This document shows, piece after piece, positions 48,746-61,659 of a DNA stretch of 64,000 nt. Location: NCBI GenBank assembly GCA_011316305.1, contig SAUG01000100.1, forward strand, positions 149,407 to 213,406, given 5' to 3'. Each line of letters opens with the position of its first letter. Positions within the stretch are counted from its first letter, which is position 1. The notes beneath the pieces were generated by a model. The model saw only the letters and a list, made by a program, of their open reading frames with translations. It searched no databases and was not told where the DNA came from. The position numbers and the translations under genes are program-made. Source of the stretch: Rusavskia elegans (taxonomy: Eukaryota > Ascomycota > Lecanoromycetes > Teloschistales > Teloschistaceae).

Positions 48746-51239
48746 AGTCCGGTAATAGATATTCTAGCAGTCCGCTTTTCTAGCGGCGATAGAATTATTC
48801 TAATAAAATTATATAAAAGATATTATAAATTTTTAATCTAATTAGAAAAACTAATCGGTAAATTTAAAAATCTATATATTTCGAAATCCGATATAGTTTT
48901 ATAAACTTAGAAGTAATTTTCTTTAATTATTTAAATTTTAGGTTCTTTATAGATAATAGTATTAAATTACTAATTTTATATTCTATCGGTTAAAAAATTT
49001 TTAATTATAGTATTTAGCCTAGTTTATTTAAACTTTATTCTAATTTATATATATCGATTTATATATTTTTTATAAATTTATAACTCTTTTTTTTACTACT
49101 AGTACCTTTATATTTACTATTTCCCTCTCTACGGCGTTATTTTTAATACTTTCGAATATTTTATCTAGATTATAGCCTATAAACGCTTCGAAAAGGGATA
49201 TTTTTATAATGTTATATTTATAATTATTATAGATAAATTTAGTTAATAGTAGAAATTTAATCTAGTTCTTTTATTTTATATAAAAATATATTTTTAGGTA
49301 ATATTTTAATAATTAATTCTATTATTTAATCTACCTATCTATTTAAAGATAGAATATAATATTTAAACGATATTTAATCTTTAGATAATAGTAGACCTCT
49401 AACCAGAATTCGTTTATAAATAGCGAACTTCTATTACTAATAATTTTATTAGAAATAAATCTTTTATATTAAAATTTATTAATAATTAATTTTATAAAAT
49501 CCTTTATATTAATTATTTTATAATAAAGGATATACCTTACTATTTTAGTATATTAATTAATAGCTATAAATACTAAATCTACTACGTTTCGAAAGTATAG
49601 AGTAAATAGTAATCTAGTAATAAAATCTATCGCTATTTTCTTCTATAGCTATATAGAATATAAAAGATTCTAAAACTTTCTATATAGTTTATATCTATAG
49701 ACTTTAATTTATTAATAGATATTATATATTTCTATATATTTTCTAATATATTTAGATAGTTTCGACTAGCTATAGCTATATTAAATAAGCGATAATATTC
49801 GCTAATACCTAAAATATTTTACTATAGAATTGTTATAGTATTTTATTAGAAATACTATATATAGTACTTTATTTTTAGATATATATATAGATTTTTTATA
49901 AAAGTGAAAACTAGTTTCTACTTTTATACTTTATAGCTCGGCTTTTTTCCTCGATTTATATTAGATAGTCTATAAACGCTTTTAAATATCAGCGTTTTAA
50001 CTTTAAAACTAGAAAAATATATTACGTATACTAGAAATTACTTTACCGTAAGCCGTTTTATTAATAGAAATCTTCTACGCTATTTAATATAGGATACCTA
50101 GACTATAGTATATATTTCTAGCGATAGAATTTATTCTATTATTATATCCTTTATTAGAAATAGTTATTACTAACCTATTATTACCGCGTCGACGGCCCGT
50201 TATATCCGAGGATATTTTTAATATACGAAATATATTACGTCCTTTATTTAGTAGTAGAAGGTTAATTCTATTATTTTTAGAATTTTTAAATTCTATAAAA
50301 GGTTTTCTAGGCCTTCTAGTTATACGCTTGTATAAAATATAATTAATTCGAACCTTTCGTATAGTAAGCGGTTCGCTATTAGATTTATAACTAGTAAGAT
50401 TTAGCTTCTGCTAGAGTATAGGTAATATTATCTAGATTTAAAGATTAATATTTTTATAATCCGGCTTTCTAAAAGGCGGATTAGCTAGATTTATTTTCCC
50501 TAAATAATAGAAAATATTAAAATCTATAGCAGCTAATTTAATAACCTTACGACGTTATTAAATATTAAATTCTTTAATCTTTATAAAACCCCGAAGATTA
50601 TTATAATCTATCTTAACCTTTACTGTATACTTCGCGCCTTTAAAATAATATTTTTATTACTCGAAAACCTTAATAATAGCGAGAAATTCGGTATTATATA
50701 TCTTATAGTTATATTTAATAGGAATTATTTTCTTCGACTAAAATATAACTAGGCGCTAGTAACTATTTTTATTAGATTAAAATATAATTTTAACTAATCC
50801 GACTTTAAAAGTATTAATTTCGATATAAATTTCTTTTTCTAGATCGAAGTATTATAATACCCCGGCGGTATCAAAAGTATATTTTAATTTTTTAAAAACT
50901 TTTTAGATTCTAATAGTTTAACGAAACGGTTCCGACTTCTTTCTAGCTACGTTTCCTATAAATAAATTTATTAAAGGCGCCGTAATCCGAGAATACTAGT
51001 AAATAAAGCGCCGATAGAAATTAACGAATTTTAAAAAAATCTATACTTTCCGGTAAATCTTTAGGACTAGCTATTTCTAAATAGTTTTTATCTATTTCTG
51101 GTATATTAATATACCTTCTATAGATATAATAAAATCTAAAAACTTAATACTTTCGATATTAAAAATATACTTTTTAAAATTAAGGTCTAATTATATATTA
51201 TAAAGTTTTCGAGTAACCTATTTAATATATTCTTAATAT

Positions 51240-51640
51240 TTTTCTTCCGAATTAGAAAAAATTAGAATATTATTTAAATAGACTATATAGTAAATATTAA
51301 CTAATTTTTTTAAAGTCCGATTAATATAGATTTAGAAAGTTATAGATATATTAGTAAAACCGAAAAGTATTATAAAATATTCGAAATATCTATACTTTAT
51401 ATAAACGCGGTTTTCTATTTATTACTTTTTTTAATTCTGATTCGATAATAGATATCTTTAATATTATATTTAGAAAAGTATTTTATTCTAAATAATCGAT
51501 CTAGAATTTTAGAAATAAAAGGTAAAAGATAATAGTTCTTAGTCGTTACTTTATTAAAGCCTCTATAGTCGACGTATATACGAAAACTACTATCTTTTTT
51601 TAATATAAAAAGGATTAGAGCTCCTATAGGAGACGTTAAA
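51240..51640 (-). pseudogene. Gypsy reverse transcriptase domain (family 4), inactivated
   Basis: Order on minus strand: L-F-I-L-K-K-D-S-S-F-R-I-Y-V-D-Y-R-G-F-N-K (near 51560-51620, first catalytic Asp kept), then T-T-K-N-Y-Y-L-L-P-L, stop-K-T-A-F (WKTAF, near 51405-51420), then I-Y-Y-I-V-Y-L-N-N-I-L-I-F-S-N-S-E (about 51250-51300). The active-site Y-L-D-D has become Y-L-N-N, so both metal-binding Asp are lost. Clear Ty3/Gypsy chromovirus type. Confidence 0.85.
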
Positions 51641-52499
51641 TAATAGATCTAGCTCTTTTTTAAAGTACTATTTAGATAATCCTATAGTTTATCGAGCTCG
51701 CGTTTAGACAGGCTATAAATTAGGCTATATAGCGGATCTTTTCTATTTAGTTCGATTATATAATCGGTATTTTTAAACGGCGGTAAAGAATCTACTAGAT
51801 ATATATTATAAGCTTCGATCTCCTTATATATAGATTCCAGAATAAACGGCTTGGGCCGCTATATATCTTTATCATTTTTATTTTTATTAGCGCCGTTAGC
51901 GCACGTCTATTTAGTAGTATTATTATTAGATCTCGTATATACGGCGGTATCGATATTAGATTTTATATATATAGCGGTAATCGATATTATATATATTAAT
52001 ATATACTTTTCGGCCTATAATATATAAATAAAGACTTTCGGTAAATTAATACTAAAATAGATCAACCGTTTTATTTCTATTTAATTATCTTATATCGTTT
52101 CGTTATTAATAGAAAATCGCTATTACTTTAATTTTAGATCTATAACTATATATATTTAATATAAAACAGGTTTATCTAAAAGAATACTATATTTATTAAA
52201 TATATCTAGAGTATAAAATCGCGATATATATATTTCCCGACGGTTTTAACTATCTATTATTATTTAGTTTAAATTATATATTCTATAATAGATAGCGCGC
52301 TAATTTCTAATCTATTAAAAATAGAGTTTTTTAGCTTTTTAGATAGATTCTAGATCGTATTAAATAATAAAAAAATAAGAAATAACGTTAATCTAGAAAC
52401 CTAGATATAGAAATACCTTAGTTCTACTATATCCTTTTACTAGTAACTCGATAAATACTTTTATTAGAAGCCTATTTCTTATTTTAATTTACTTATTCT

Positions 52500-53950
52500 A
52501 GATTATTATTAAAGCTATAACTAGCCTTTCTGGTTTTTAAACTAGTTAGTATTACTAGAATTATCTTTTATCGTATTAATAGTAGGCTTTTTAAAAAATC
52601 TATTACTATTACTACGAGAATTATTAGATTTCTAATTATTTTAGTTTTGGTTTTAGTTTTTAAAGTAACTTTTAGACTAATAATCTATACTACTATAAGT
52701 AAAATATATACTAAATTCATTATTTCGTTTATATTTTCTAAAGTTATTATTACTAATATTAAAAATAACCTTTTTACCGATACTATTCCGACCGTTCTAT
52801 AATCGGTCTCCCTAGTTCCGATTTTTAAATCTTTAAGAATTTCCTTTACTATACGGAGATAGATAAAGTCTATTAATAGAAAAGTTCTACTACTAACCCG
52901 GTATTACTTTACCTATATTTTCCTATTAAATAATCTAAGCTATCTATTTATTATAGCCGAAGTCTTTTAATTTCGCGTTTTAAATATATATAGTACGCTA
53001 TAACTCCGGATAAATTTTAAAAAGGAAAAAAATCGAATACTATTCTTCTAATAAAAGAAATAGCTAGGCTTTTAATAATATAAAGAAATTATAGAATTCT
53101 AGAATATCTTTGTCTTTATTCTAGATTATATAAAAATTTTTCGTCGCGGTATCTAACGAACGAAACTTAGAATCGGTAGTAAAATTTAAGAAAAAATCTA
53201 TAAACTTATTCTATAATATATTATTAAAAATATTTTTATTAATAAAAAATTCCTTTTTTTCGAACTAACAATTTAATTTCTAACTTTTAATAAAATCCTA
53301 GGCCTATCGAATTTAGTCTATATAGATAGATAAAGCGTCGGATTTATAAAACTAATTTCTATAGAATTCGATCTATTTATAATACTTTTTAAAAGTTATT
53401 TTATCGTCGTACTTCTTAGGTTCTTTAATTTTAAACTTTAACGAAGTTTATAGCGCTCGCTAAAACCTAATAGCTAGCCTAAAAAAAGGTTAATCGTTAT
53501 CTAGAAGATAGTTTAGATCTATTATACGGAAAACCTCTATTTTATAACGTATTTTTAAAAGAGTCTTTTTCTTTACTACTACTTAAATTATTCGGGTTAT
53601 TACTACTATTAGGCGGCTAACCGAAATTAGATTTTCTAGAAATAAAAGTTCCTAAAAAAGTACTTTTATTAGACTATAACTAACTATTAGATAGCTCCTA
53701 TTAATAAATTTAATTATCGGAAATAATATAGTCTTCTAACGTACTAGCGATAAAATTACTATAAAGTTCCGATTAGGTTTCCTAGATAATAGAAAATAAT
53801 CTAGAGTTTTCTTTATCGGGTATCTTTAGTATAGACGAGTTATATTTATTAAATTAATCTATAATATCTATAATCCGCGGCTTAATAGCTTTAGCGCTAG
53901 CTTAAAATAGTCCTACCTAAAGTATTTTACTACGGCTACAATTACTATAA
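52500..53950 (-). pseudogene. Gag region of Gypsy family 4 with mutated CCHC knuckle
   Basis: At 52665-52706 (minus) the codons follow the C-X2-C-X4-H-X4-C spacing, but all four ligands are Tyr: Y-F-T-Y-S-S-I-D-Y-stop-S-K-S-Y. TGY to TAY and CAY to TAY are the G-to-A and C-to-T changes of RIP. Upstream (53-53.9 kb) is coding-like sequence fitting a capsid, not resolved further. In the family this protein packages the element RNA. Confidence 0.6.
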
Positions 53951-54030
53951 ATACTATATATTAATATCGATATAATTTTACTATAAATAATATATACCGA
54001 ACTAAAAATATTTCAATTAATAAGTTAAAA

Positions 54031-54277
54031 CTATAAAGTAGATATATTCCTAGAATAGTATATAATTATAGATTAGACGAAAGATATATTATAGAACTAA
54101 TTTATATCCTAGAAAAATTAGGGTATAGCCTAGTAATAAAAAAAAAGGAAAAAGTAGGAAAGGATCGAGATCCGACGCGCTAGCGACGCTTTAGCGACTA
54201 GGCGGCGAGCCTCGTCTTCAAACGTCCTAATTATATCTCCAGAGCCTATATAACGCGTCTGGCGCTTTATATTTACT
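54031..54277 (-). repeat. 5' LTR of Gypsy family 4
   Basis: Aligns with 46007-46254 from CTATAA(A/G) to CTTTATA-TTACT. It has a few more C-to-T and G-to-A changes than its partner in the AT-rich part; the GC-rich core is equally well kept. Confidence 0.8.
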
Positions 54278-54689
54278 AATAAAATTCTAGCTTTAAAAAT
54301 TAAAAATTTGAGAAAATTATCATTTTAAAATTTTTTTAGAATTTTAAAATCTCTTGTAGTTACTTTTAGAGGATATTTACATGGAATAATATTATAGTTA
54401 GTTATAAAATTTAAACGAAAAAAGGAAATAATTATTCTAGTTAAATCTATAAATACTATTACTAGAGAGAAATATATCTAATATAATATTACCGAATCTA
54501 TTATTTCAAAAACTAAAACCTTCTATCTATAAATAACCCGATATAAATAATTGATGAAAAGTAACGAATATTATAACTATAATCGTTATAGCTATATAAA
54601 AAATATCTACCATAGTCTATAATATAAATTTGAAAAAGTTAAAATAGTAAAAAAATCAAAAAATAGTAGTAATAAACGATAGTAGTAAA
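54278..54689. other. Unassigned AT-rich spacer
   Basis: No feature recognised between the Gypsy 5' LTR and the Copia-type LTR. TG/CA are a little commoner than in the relics. Confidence 0.35.
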
Positions 54690-54865
54690 TATTGAAATCA
54701 TATATATGGAATATCAAACTTAATTCACTAAAATAGATTTTCGCTTGAATTAAATATATAAAAAGAAAGTGGTAGAATCTTGACGCCTAGATCTACTAGA
54801 TCTGATCGATACTAGCGCCTTCGGCGTTTTAGTATAACTGTTGTATATAATACGTACTTCTAATA
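54690..54865 (-). repeat. Copia-type LTR (solo, or 3' LTR of the 57.9-63.8 kb element)
   Basis: Matches 63622-63797 over about 176 bases, including TACTAGATCTGATCG, a small hairpin (GCGCCTTCGGCGTT) and ACGTACTTC. On the minus strand it starts TATTAGAAGTACG, from the TGTTGGAAGTACG start common for Copia LTRs. If it is the 3' LTR of the Copia element, later insertions lie between; otherwise it is solo. Confidence 0.7.
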
Positions 54866-54937
54866 TTCCTATACGAATAATATATTATATACGTACTTTC
54901 AATATTCCTATACGAATAATATACTATATACGTACTA
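54853..54937. repeat. 39-bp tandem repeat at the LTR edge
   Basis: CGTACTT(C/T) followed by AATATTCCTATACGAATAATATA(T/C)TATATA occurs twice (54853-54891, 54892-54930), with a third start at 54931. The first unit overlaps the LTR terminus. The LTR copy at 63797 lacks the repeat, so the array arose at this locus. Confidence 0.8.
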
Positions 54938-55000
54938 AAAGTAAAAATTAAACAGAGACTCGCTATATACTCGCTAAAAAACCTGTAGGAAAAAGAGTTT

Positions 55001-56050
55001 ATATATAACGAGCCCGTCGCTATTTAGATCCGATATAATCTATTCGTTCGTACCTCGTTTCGTAGATTAATATCGGGCCTAAATAGCTTCCGGATTCGAT
55101 TTAAAATCCGATTTTCGAAGCTATTTTTATATTAAAATAGAAATTTCTGTTTATAGTAAAATAATATTAGAATTTAATTTTTTAAATTAATTAAAACCAA
55201 TATATTCTATTAGTAAAACTAAATAATTAAATTTTTAAAACAAATTTTATAATAGCTATTAATAAAAATTAAACTATTTATTATAATATCTATAAACTTT
55301 AATTTAATTCTTTAATTAATTTGAATTTTAATTAATAACGTAAGATATATATTATATATATATAGTAGAAAATTGGAAGTATTGGATTTAAATAAAGTTT
55401 AGCGCCGGTCTAGTAGAGCTAGTAGGGCTAGTAGGGCTGTTAGAAATATTACTAATAACCTTCTTTTAGATATCTAATTACTTAACGCCTATTAGCCAGA
55501 ATTTAATTATTTTCATATCGTTCGAAAGCTTTGAATGAACTCTTTATTTTATATAATTTCTGGCCGATAACGTTATCTGCGCAATGCGTATATATAGTAG
55601 AAAGTTACAGGTACTGGATTTAGATAAAGCTTGGCGCCGGCCTAGTAGGGCTGATAGGGCTATCTAGGTCTATACGGTCGTAATATAGTTTTATAAATCT
55701 AAATTTTTAACGTCTATTAATAAAATATATATATAAAATATATTATTTTATAGCGTTAAATAAATACTTTGAATAAAATTTAAAAGTAGCTAATTATATC
55801 TATTAGCGTAAAAGTTATTCTATATAAAAGAATCTACTACTAAAAATCGAATTTTAATATTCGGTTACGTTACTACAGTTTTTAGATAGCTATCCGTATC
55901 GTTTCTAACTCCTATAATAGCTTTCTACGCTAGACCAAATCGGGCGGGACTAGTCCGGATCGAAAGCGATAAGCTTTTTTTAAATACGGATTTTTTTTCT
56001 AAGAAATCAGAAGTGCCAAGACTTTTTTCGTTCGAATTCCAATATATTAT
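55001..56050. repeat. Duplicated locus, copy B (no LTR insertion)
   Basis: Colinear with 29062-29424 plus 32773-33555 but without the 3.34-kb LTR element: at 55340-55370 the flank runs directly into the first array unit. Array units begin at 55365 and 55597 (two units, against three in copy A). From about 55890 an extra GC-richer piece (AAATCGGGCGGGACTAGTCCGG, 55927) is present that copy A lacks, before both copies end at TTCGAATTCCA(A/G)TATAT. Confidence 0.85.
55009..55098. repeat. 90-bp hairpin (copy B)
   Basis: Same inverted repeat as at 29069-29158. Differences between the copies are mainly C-to-T or G-to-A (for example GAGTCC to GAGCCC, GGTCC to GATCC). Loop ATTCGTTCGTACCTCGTTTCGT. Confidence 0.8.
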
Positions 56051-56149
56051 TTAATAATAGCGAGATAGATAAAGTTTGAAAAGTTTCTGTAGTGGATATA
56101 TATATATAAATTATTAATATCAATATCTAGATAAAAGAAATTAAATTTT

Positions 56150-56898
56150 CTATAGTTTCTATAATATTCTATACTTTTTATAGTAGTAGTATATTTAGTA
56201 GAATACTGGTATAGATACTAGTTTATAATATAAAATTATTTAAAATATTTAAAATTGATATCGCCTAATTAAAAGGACGTATCTAGAATTTCGGTAATCG
56301 AAAGTAATAATTTAGTAGTAAATTATAGATATTATCGATTATTATTAATACCGTCGAAGTATTAAAGAATATAGATATTATATTTTTTTTTAATTTACTA
56401 AAAGAACGTATACTAAACGTTTATTAGAATATTATAAACTTTTATAGATATATTAAAGGTTATATCGCCTAGATAATCTTAAATATAGAGGTATTTACTA
56501 TAGCTTCGAAAATTAATATAAGTTTTTAGATTATTAATAATTACGGTATTCTAATAGTATTATTTCTTGAATTTCTATATATTCCTTTAATTAATTTAGC
56601 GGTATAGCTAGATAGCGAAAACTCTAATATATATTTATATATTATCGCTATCTAGCTATAGGCGGCTAAAGATATTATAATCTCGAAAGCTATTAATATT
56701 ATTTTTTATCTAATAACGTTTAGATTCGAAATTTAAATGAAATAATATCTAAAAATAGAAATAGAATGGATTATTATTATAGTTTTTATAGACGATATAA
56801 ATTTAAAAGTTATCGAATAGTTTATTAAATATTTAGATAAAGTAAAATTTTTAAAGACTACCGAAATCTATAATAGCTATAAGTAATATTAAATAGAA
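56150..56898 (+). pseudogene. Degenerate coding region, plus strand, part 1
   Basis: A plus-strand frame with stops only at TAA/TAG runs through this stretch: I-D-I-A-stop-L-K-G-R-I, I-I-I-N-T-V-E-V-L-K-N-I, A-S-K-I-N-I-S-F, L-E-F-L-Y-I-P-L-I-N-L-A-V, E-stop-I-I-I-I-V-F-I-D-D-I-N. The composition suggests a retroelement gag, but no knuckle or known motif was found. SINE copy 8 splits it; it continues at 57351. Confidence 0.4.
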
Positions 56899-56914
56899 AT
56901 ATAGAATACAGGAA

Positions 56915-57334
56915 GGCCTGGTGGCGCAGCGGCAACGCTGCGTGACCTGGAGGCCTAACGGATCCGCGCTCTATCTCGGAGTTAGCGGAGTTAATCTAGC
57001 GGGTCGGGGGTTCGAATCCCTCGAAAGTTAACTAATACTTAAGTTTTTTCTATCGACTAAAAGTCGATTTTTATAGAGTTTAAAATATAGAAAGACTAGA
57101 TATTAGATCGTTTCGGCCTAGCCCGATCGATAGAAGGAAATTAAGTTAATTAAAGTTAAATAGATCACGGTTTCCCTCTAGGTTTTAGTCCAAATCTAGC
57201 TCTTTCGGGAGTCCTTAATTCGAGTTCTCGGTAAAATACTTGAGTACCAAATAATTGCGTAATCTGATCGGTTTAGCGCCTCTAGCGTTAGAATCGTGAA
57301 AGATTAAGATCGAAAAATCCGAATAATTAATCGT
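56915..57334 (+). mobile_element. tRNA-derived SINE, copy 8 (best preserved)
   Basis: 420 bp, plus strand, flanked by ATATAGAATA(C/T)AGGAA (56899-56914 and 57335-57350; 15 of 16 identical, the change being C to T). Head GGCCTGGTGGCGCAGCGGCA (A-box TGGCGCAGCGG), then GCGTGACCTGGAGGCC, GGATCCGCGCTC, and the B-box GGTTCGAATCC at about 57010. The long distance between boxes suggests a class II-like tRNA ancestor or an insertion. The body contains TCGATAGAAGG and CCGAATAATTAATCG, the common tail. No poly-A. Transcription would be by pol III; mobilisation needs a LINE, none of which is seen here. Confidence 0.9.
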
Positions 57335-57350
57335 ATATAGAATATAGGAA

Positions 57351-57850
57351 ATCGAATAGTATAATTTATATATTAGATAGTATAGGATTTATAAAAATAT
57401 ATTCGGAAATATAATAATAGTAGATAGTAGATAAAAATAAATAGCAGGCGGCTAGCAGCTAAAGTATTAACTAAAATTATACCCGCGCGCTAGTTTCGAA
57501 AAGTTTTATATAAAACCCGAATAGTCTACTAGATAGTTAAAATATATTTTACCGATATTAAAACTAGTTAATATATTAAATCTAATATAAAATTTTGTAG
57601 AATTTAGGCTAAAGATATCTTTTTAATATTTTACTATTAAAATAGAAGGATAAATCTAAATATAAACGATTATATACGGATTTCGATTAAATATACTATC
57701 GGAAAATATATAAAAGATAGAGTAATTTCAAAACGATATAGATATTATATAGATAGGCCTATAGGGCCTAGAATTATTTACAAGTTTAACTATTTTCTCT
57801 AGTATATATTATACTTTCTAAAAATGATATTTATAGATATATAGTAATTA
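57351..57850 (+). pseudogene. Degenerate coding region, plus strand, part 2
   Basis: Continuation of the frame at 56150-56898 after the SINE. Segments: R-R-L-A-A-K-V-L-T-K-I-I-P-A-R, V-L-Y-K-T-R-I-V-Y, Y-F-T-D-I-K-T-S, R-P-I-G-P-R-I-I-Y-K. Family unknown. It ends near the start of the minus-strand Copia relic. Confidence 0.4.
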
Positions 57851-58899
57851 TTTGTATTCCGGAGTTAATTTTATTCCGGGGGAAAATATTATTAGAAAGA
57901 ATCTTTATAATTTAAACGGATTATTATTATTATTATTTAAAATTTAGAGTATTTTTAGGTTTTTAAATGTAAGCGCTATATAGATAGCTTTAAATTTACT
58001 TTTATTTAAAGTTTTAGTAAATCTATTAGCTACTATTTATTCCGTTAGAATATATTAAAAGTCGATAGTTTTATTTATAACTTTCTCCTATAGAAATTAA
58101 ATATAGATATTAATATATATCGTACGACTATAGAACTAAAGATTTTTAATAAAGATAATAGTATTTTGGTTATTAGATTATTATATCTAGAATAGCGTTT
58201 AGATTCTATTTATCGATTAATAACTAATTTAGAATATAATTTAACTAAATAACTTTTTTAATAGCTTTAGTCTCGCTATCTAATTCTATTTCGGCAGTCG
58301 ATATAACTATAATAGTTTACCGTTGAAATAATTAGCTAATAGTACCGGATCTAATATTAAAAACGTACCTAGAGATAAAACGATAGGTTTTATAATTATT
58401 TATTTAATTAGCGTAGATATATTCCCGAAGCTTCTATAAATTACTTTTATAGATTAAAATAAAGTAAACTGTTTTATATAGATATTTAAAAATCCTAATA
58501 ATAGTATTCTAGTAGTAGTTTATAGAATTAGATAAATATTATTTAATAATAGAAATAGTAAAAGCGATATTAGAGCAGATTCTGAATATAGTATATATAA
58601 AAAAGCCGATAGTACTCTAATATTTATATTTTATCGGCAGAAGATAGTTCTAGTCGGTAGAAGAAACAGTTTTTAAATAAAAGCCGGAATCTATAGAAGT
58701 AGAAATATTTTTTATATAGATAACGAAGCTATAATCTTTTAAAATCTATTTAATATAGGTAGTTTATTTTTACTAAATAGTATAGAACTTTCGGTTCCTA
58801 ATAATTTTAATATTAAAATAGAAATTAATAGGATTTAAATCTAATATATAAAAATATTCGTTTAAATATATTTTAATATTATTAAAGTCCTAACAACTA

Positions 58900-59200
58900 G
58901 CGCTATATAGAAGTATATTATTAATATAGATACCGATAAAAATCGTACCGTTATAGAGAATACTATAATCGAATTCTAGAGATTTAAAGTCGATAGTAGT
59001 AAAGAATTTAATAAGGTAGTAGTACTAGATTCGAAGCGATTATTTAAAACTATAGAAGGTCTTCCGGAACTTATATATTATATTAAAATCGCCGAAACTA
59101 ATAGAATATTATTTTTATTTATATAATTATAGAGAAAGGCAGTTTGAATATCTATTTAATTAAACCTTAGGCTATAGGCGGCAGCTATAGCGAAAATAGC
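58900..59200 (-). pseudogene. Copia reverse transcriptase domain, inactivated
   Basis: Minus strand in order: A-I-F-A-I-A-A-A-Y-S-L-R (lA.AA....), stop-I-D-I-Q-T-A-F-L-Y-N (Q.DV.TAFLNG, about 59132-59163), then a decayed middle, then L-E-F-D-Y-S-I-L-Y and F-I-G-I-Y-I-N-N-I-L-L-Y (VYVDDILL, about 58905-58940). Both active-site Asp are Asn. The Gln before the M/I-D motif is a TAA stop. Firm Copia assignment. Confidence 0.85.
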
Positions 59201-61617
59201 TTTATATAATATTAGTTTAAAAATAAAAGTAAAGATTTTATTAAAATTAATACCGGCTTCCTATTTAAAACAATAAATAACCTACGGTAGTAAACTTTAA
59301 AATAAATAATTTTACTATCGGTATCTCTTTTAATTTAATATATCTATTTACCCTTTAGGAAATAAATAATAGAAGATATTGATATTTTAGTATATAGTAT
59401 CTAAATAATATTTTGTTTTAATAATACCAGTTTTTCTTCTATAGCTTTATACTATTCGTCGGTATAAAATAACTTTATAGCTTCCTTTTATAATTAAAAT
59501 TCGGAAGGATTAAATACTATACCTTTTTTTATAGTACTAATAAATATATAAAAGTTTATAATTAAATCTAGTAAGAAATATTTATAATTATTTAATATCT
59601 AGAGTTTGGAATATTCATATAAAACTTTAATAAAAGATTAAATAGTACGATCGGTTTATAGGCAAGATATAATAGTTTAAAAATAGAGTAGTAATTTATC
59701 GAAGTCGGAATCCGAATCCGAATTATTAATTTCGGTATTATAAAAACTATTAGGTAAATTAGCCGATAATAGAACTTAATTATAGATAAAAGAAGTTCGG
59801 TAAAATACTAAGGTTTAATATAAAAAAGCTATTAGTTTAAATATTAATAGAAGATTATTAGATTATAACTATAATCTTCTAGAATTAGATCTTCTATTAA
59901 TACGCTACTATTTCTATAGAAGTTATTATTTACCTTTAGATTCTTCTAACTCCTATAGATCTAATAAATCTAGATTTTAATTTAACTTTTTAAATACTAT
60001 AGAAAAGGTATAGACGATTTTATTTTAAAGATTTAATAGTTTATAGATAGTATCGTTAAAATAACGAACTAAAATATATTTATAGCTTCGATTATAGAAT
60101 TTCCGAATTTTTTTACTATATATTAGATATACTATAGAATCTAGAATATAGAATCGGTTTAAATCTAGAGATTTACTATATTTCTTTTTATATAGAATTA
60201 TATATAATTTACTACTAGATAACCGGAAATATAAAAAAATAGTAGCTTTAATAAATAACGGCTAATATTTTTTACTAAAACTACTATAGACTAGTATAGG
60301 ATAAGCTTTATATATTAGTATTTATCCGAAATATTCGGAAGTACTATTATATTATAGATTAATAGATATAGTAAACTTTTACTTGATGCTTTTATTAATA
60401 AAGCTTTTAAATATAATATAATTCCTAAATTTATTATCGCTATAAAAATATTTAATAATAAAGACGCCTTTTTTTATAGAAGTAGTTCTAGTATTTAAAG
60501 GTTTCGAAACTATTATTTATTTTAGTTATATAAATACCGTACTTCTAGATATTATTTTCTAAAAAGGTAAAGATATATTAGCTACTATTATATATTACTA
60601 GAAAATTTTTTTTTTAAAAAAAAGTCCTATATATTTAGTATAAATAAAGTCTATAGAACTATTACCGAAGCGAATATAATTTTTATAAAACTATTTATAT
60701 TATTTACCTATAATATAAATTTTATAGAAATTAGATTTAGATTTAAAAACTTTAGATAAATTAATTTCTATAGATATATTCGCTAGTTTATATAAATTCT
60801 AGTTACCTAGATATCTAAGTCGGATATACTAGATACTTTCTATTTCTATTGATATTTTAACGAGGGCCTTTAAAACTATATCGGGTATTAGTAAAAGTAA
60901 GAAAAAAAAATAGAAAAAAAAAATAGAAAAAGATTTTATAAAGCCGCGCGATATAGTATTAATATTTAATAGGAATAGACCTTTATATATATAGATAGTT
61001 AATATTAAATCCGGAATACTAAAATTAAAACTAAAACTATAGTCTTTAAAAATTATTTTAATATCTATTTTATAAATTTATAATATTAATAGAAGGTTAG
61101 TACTAGATCTAAAGCTATAAAAGATATTATAGAATTCTATAGAATTGTATCTACTATTAATAAAATAGTTAAATATAATAGTACTTTTAGCGATCGATCG
61201 GAAGCTAATAATACTACTAATTTCGGTTATAGATTCGTTCTAAATAGATTTTATACTAGATTTAAAAAATTTATTACTAGAAAGTAGTATAATAGTTATA
61301 GATATAGTCGAATATCTAATTATTAGTAAAATTCAGAGTATTTAATAAAGCCGATAAAATAATAGGAGCGAGAATTATAAAGCTAAAATTAATAGAAGCC
61401 GGTATTATTATAATAAAATTTAGTAACTTTTTAAATTTAGTAAATTTAATTTTAGATTTATTATTTTTAGATTTATTATCTTTACTATTTTTTCTATTTT
61501 TATTATTCTTTTTTTTACCGCTTTTATTTTTATTACTATTATCTTTTTAATATTTATTACCGCTATTCTTTTATTTCTCTACTATTTAAATTTTTTTTAT
61601 TAAAAATATAAACTATA

Positions 61618-61659
61618 GTAGGTATTTTTTATATAGCTATTTCGGTTATAGTAGAAATA
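61618..61659 (-). pseudogene. Copia Gag zinc knuckle, all ligands lost
   Basis: Minus-strand codons follow C-X2-C-X4-H-X4-C spacing with every ligand as Tyr: Y-F-Y-Y-N-R-N-S-Y-I-K-N-T-Y. Single transitions explain each change. It places gag at about 61.6-63.4 kb. Confidence 0.7.

Larger units (their letters stand above)
46007..54277 (-). mobile_element. Ty3/Gypsy chromovirus family 4, near full length
   Basis: 8.27 kb, minus strand, with about 248-bp LTRs at both ends. Order 5' to 3' (high to low): LTR, gag with CCHC knuckle (52.5-53.9 kb), RT (51.24-51.64), RNase H, integrase (about 48.8-50.6), chromodomain (48.55-48.74), an extra reading frame (47.43-48.36), a tRNA-like segment, LTR. No target duplication visible. 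An older, fragmented copy at 8760-17400 is colinear with 47.88-50.48 kb. Inactive: Asp-to-Asn and Cys/His-to-Tyr changes, many TAG/TAA. Confidence 0.8.

Noticed and set aside
55009..55098. Hairpin considered as a replication origin of a rolling-circle element
   Set aside because: No Rep-like frame nearby and no conserved nick motif in the loop; left as an unexplained inverted repeat.
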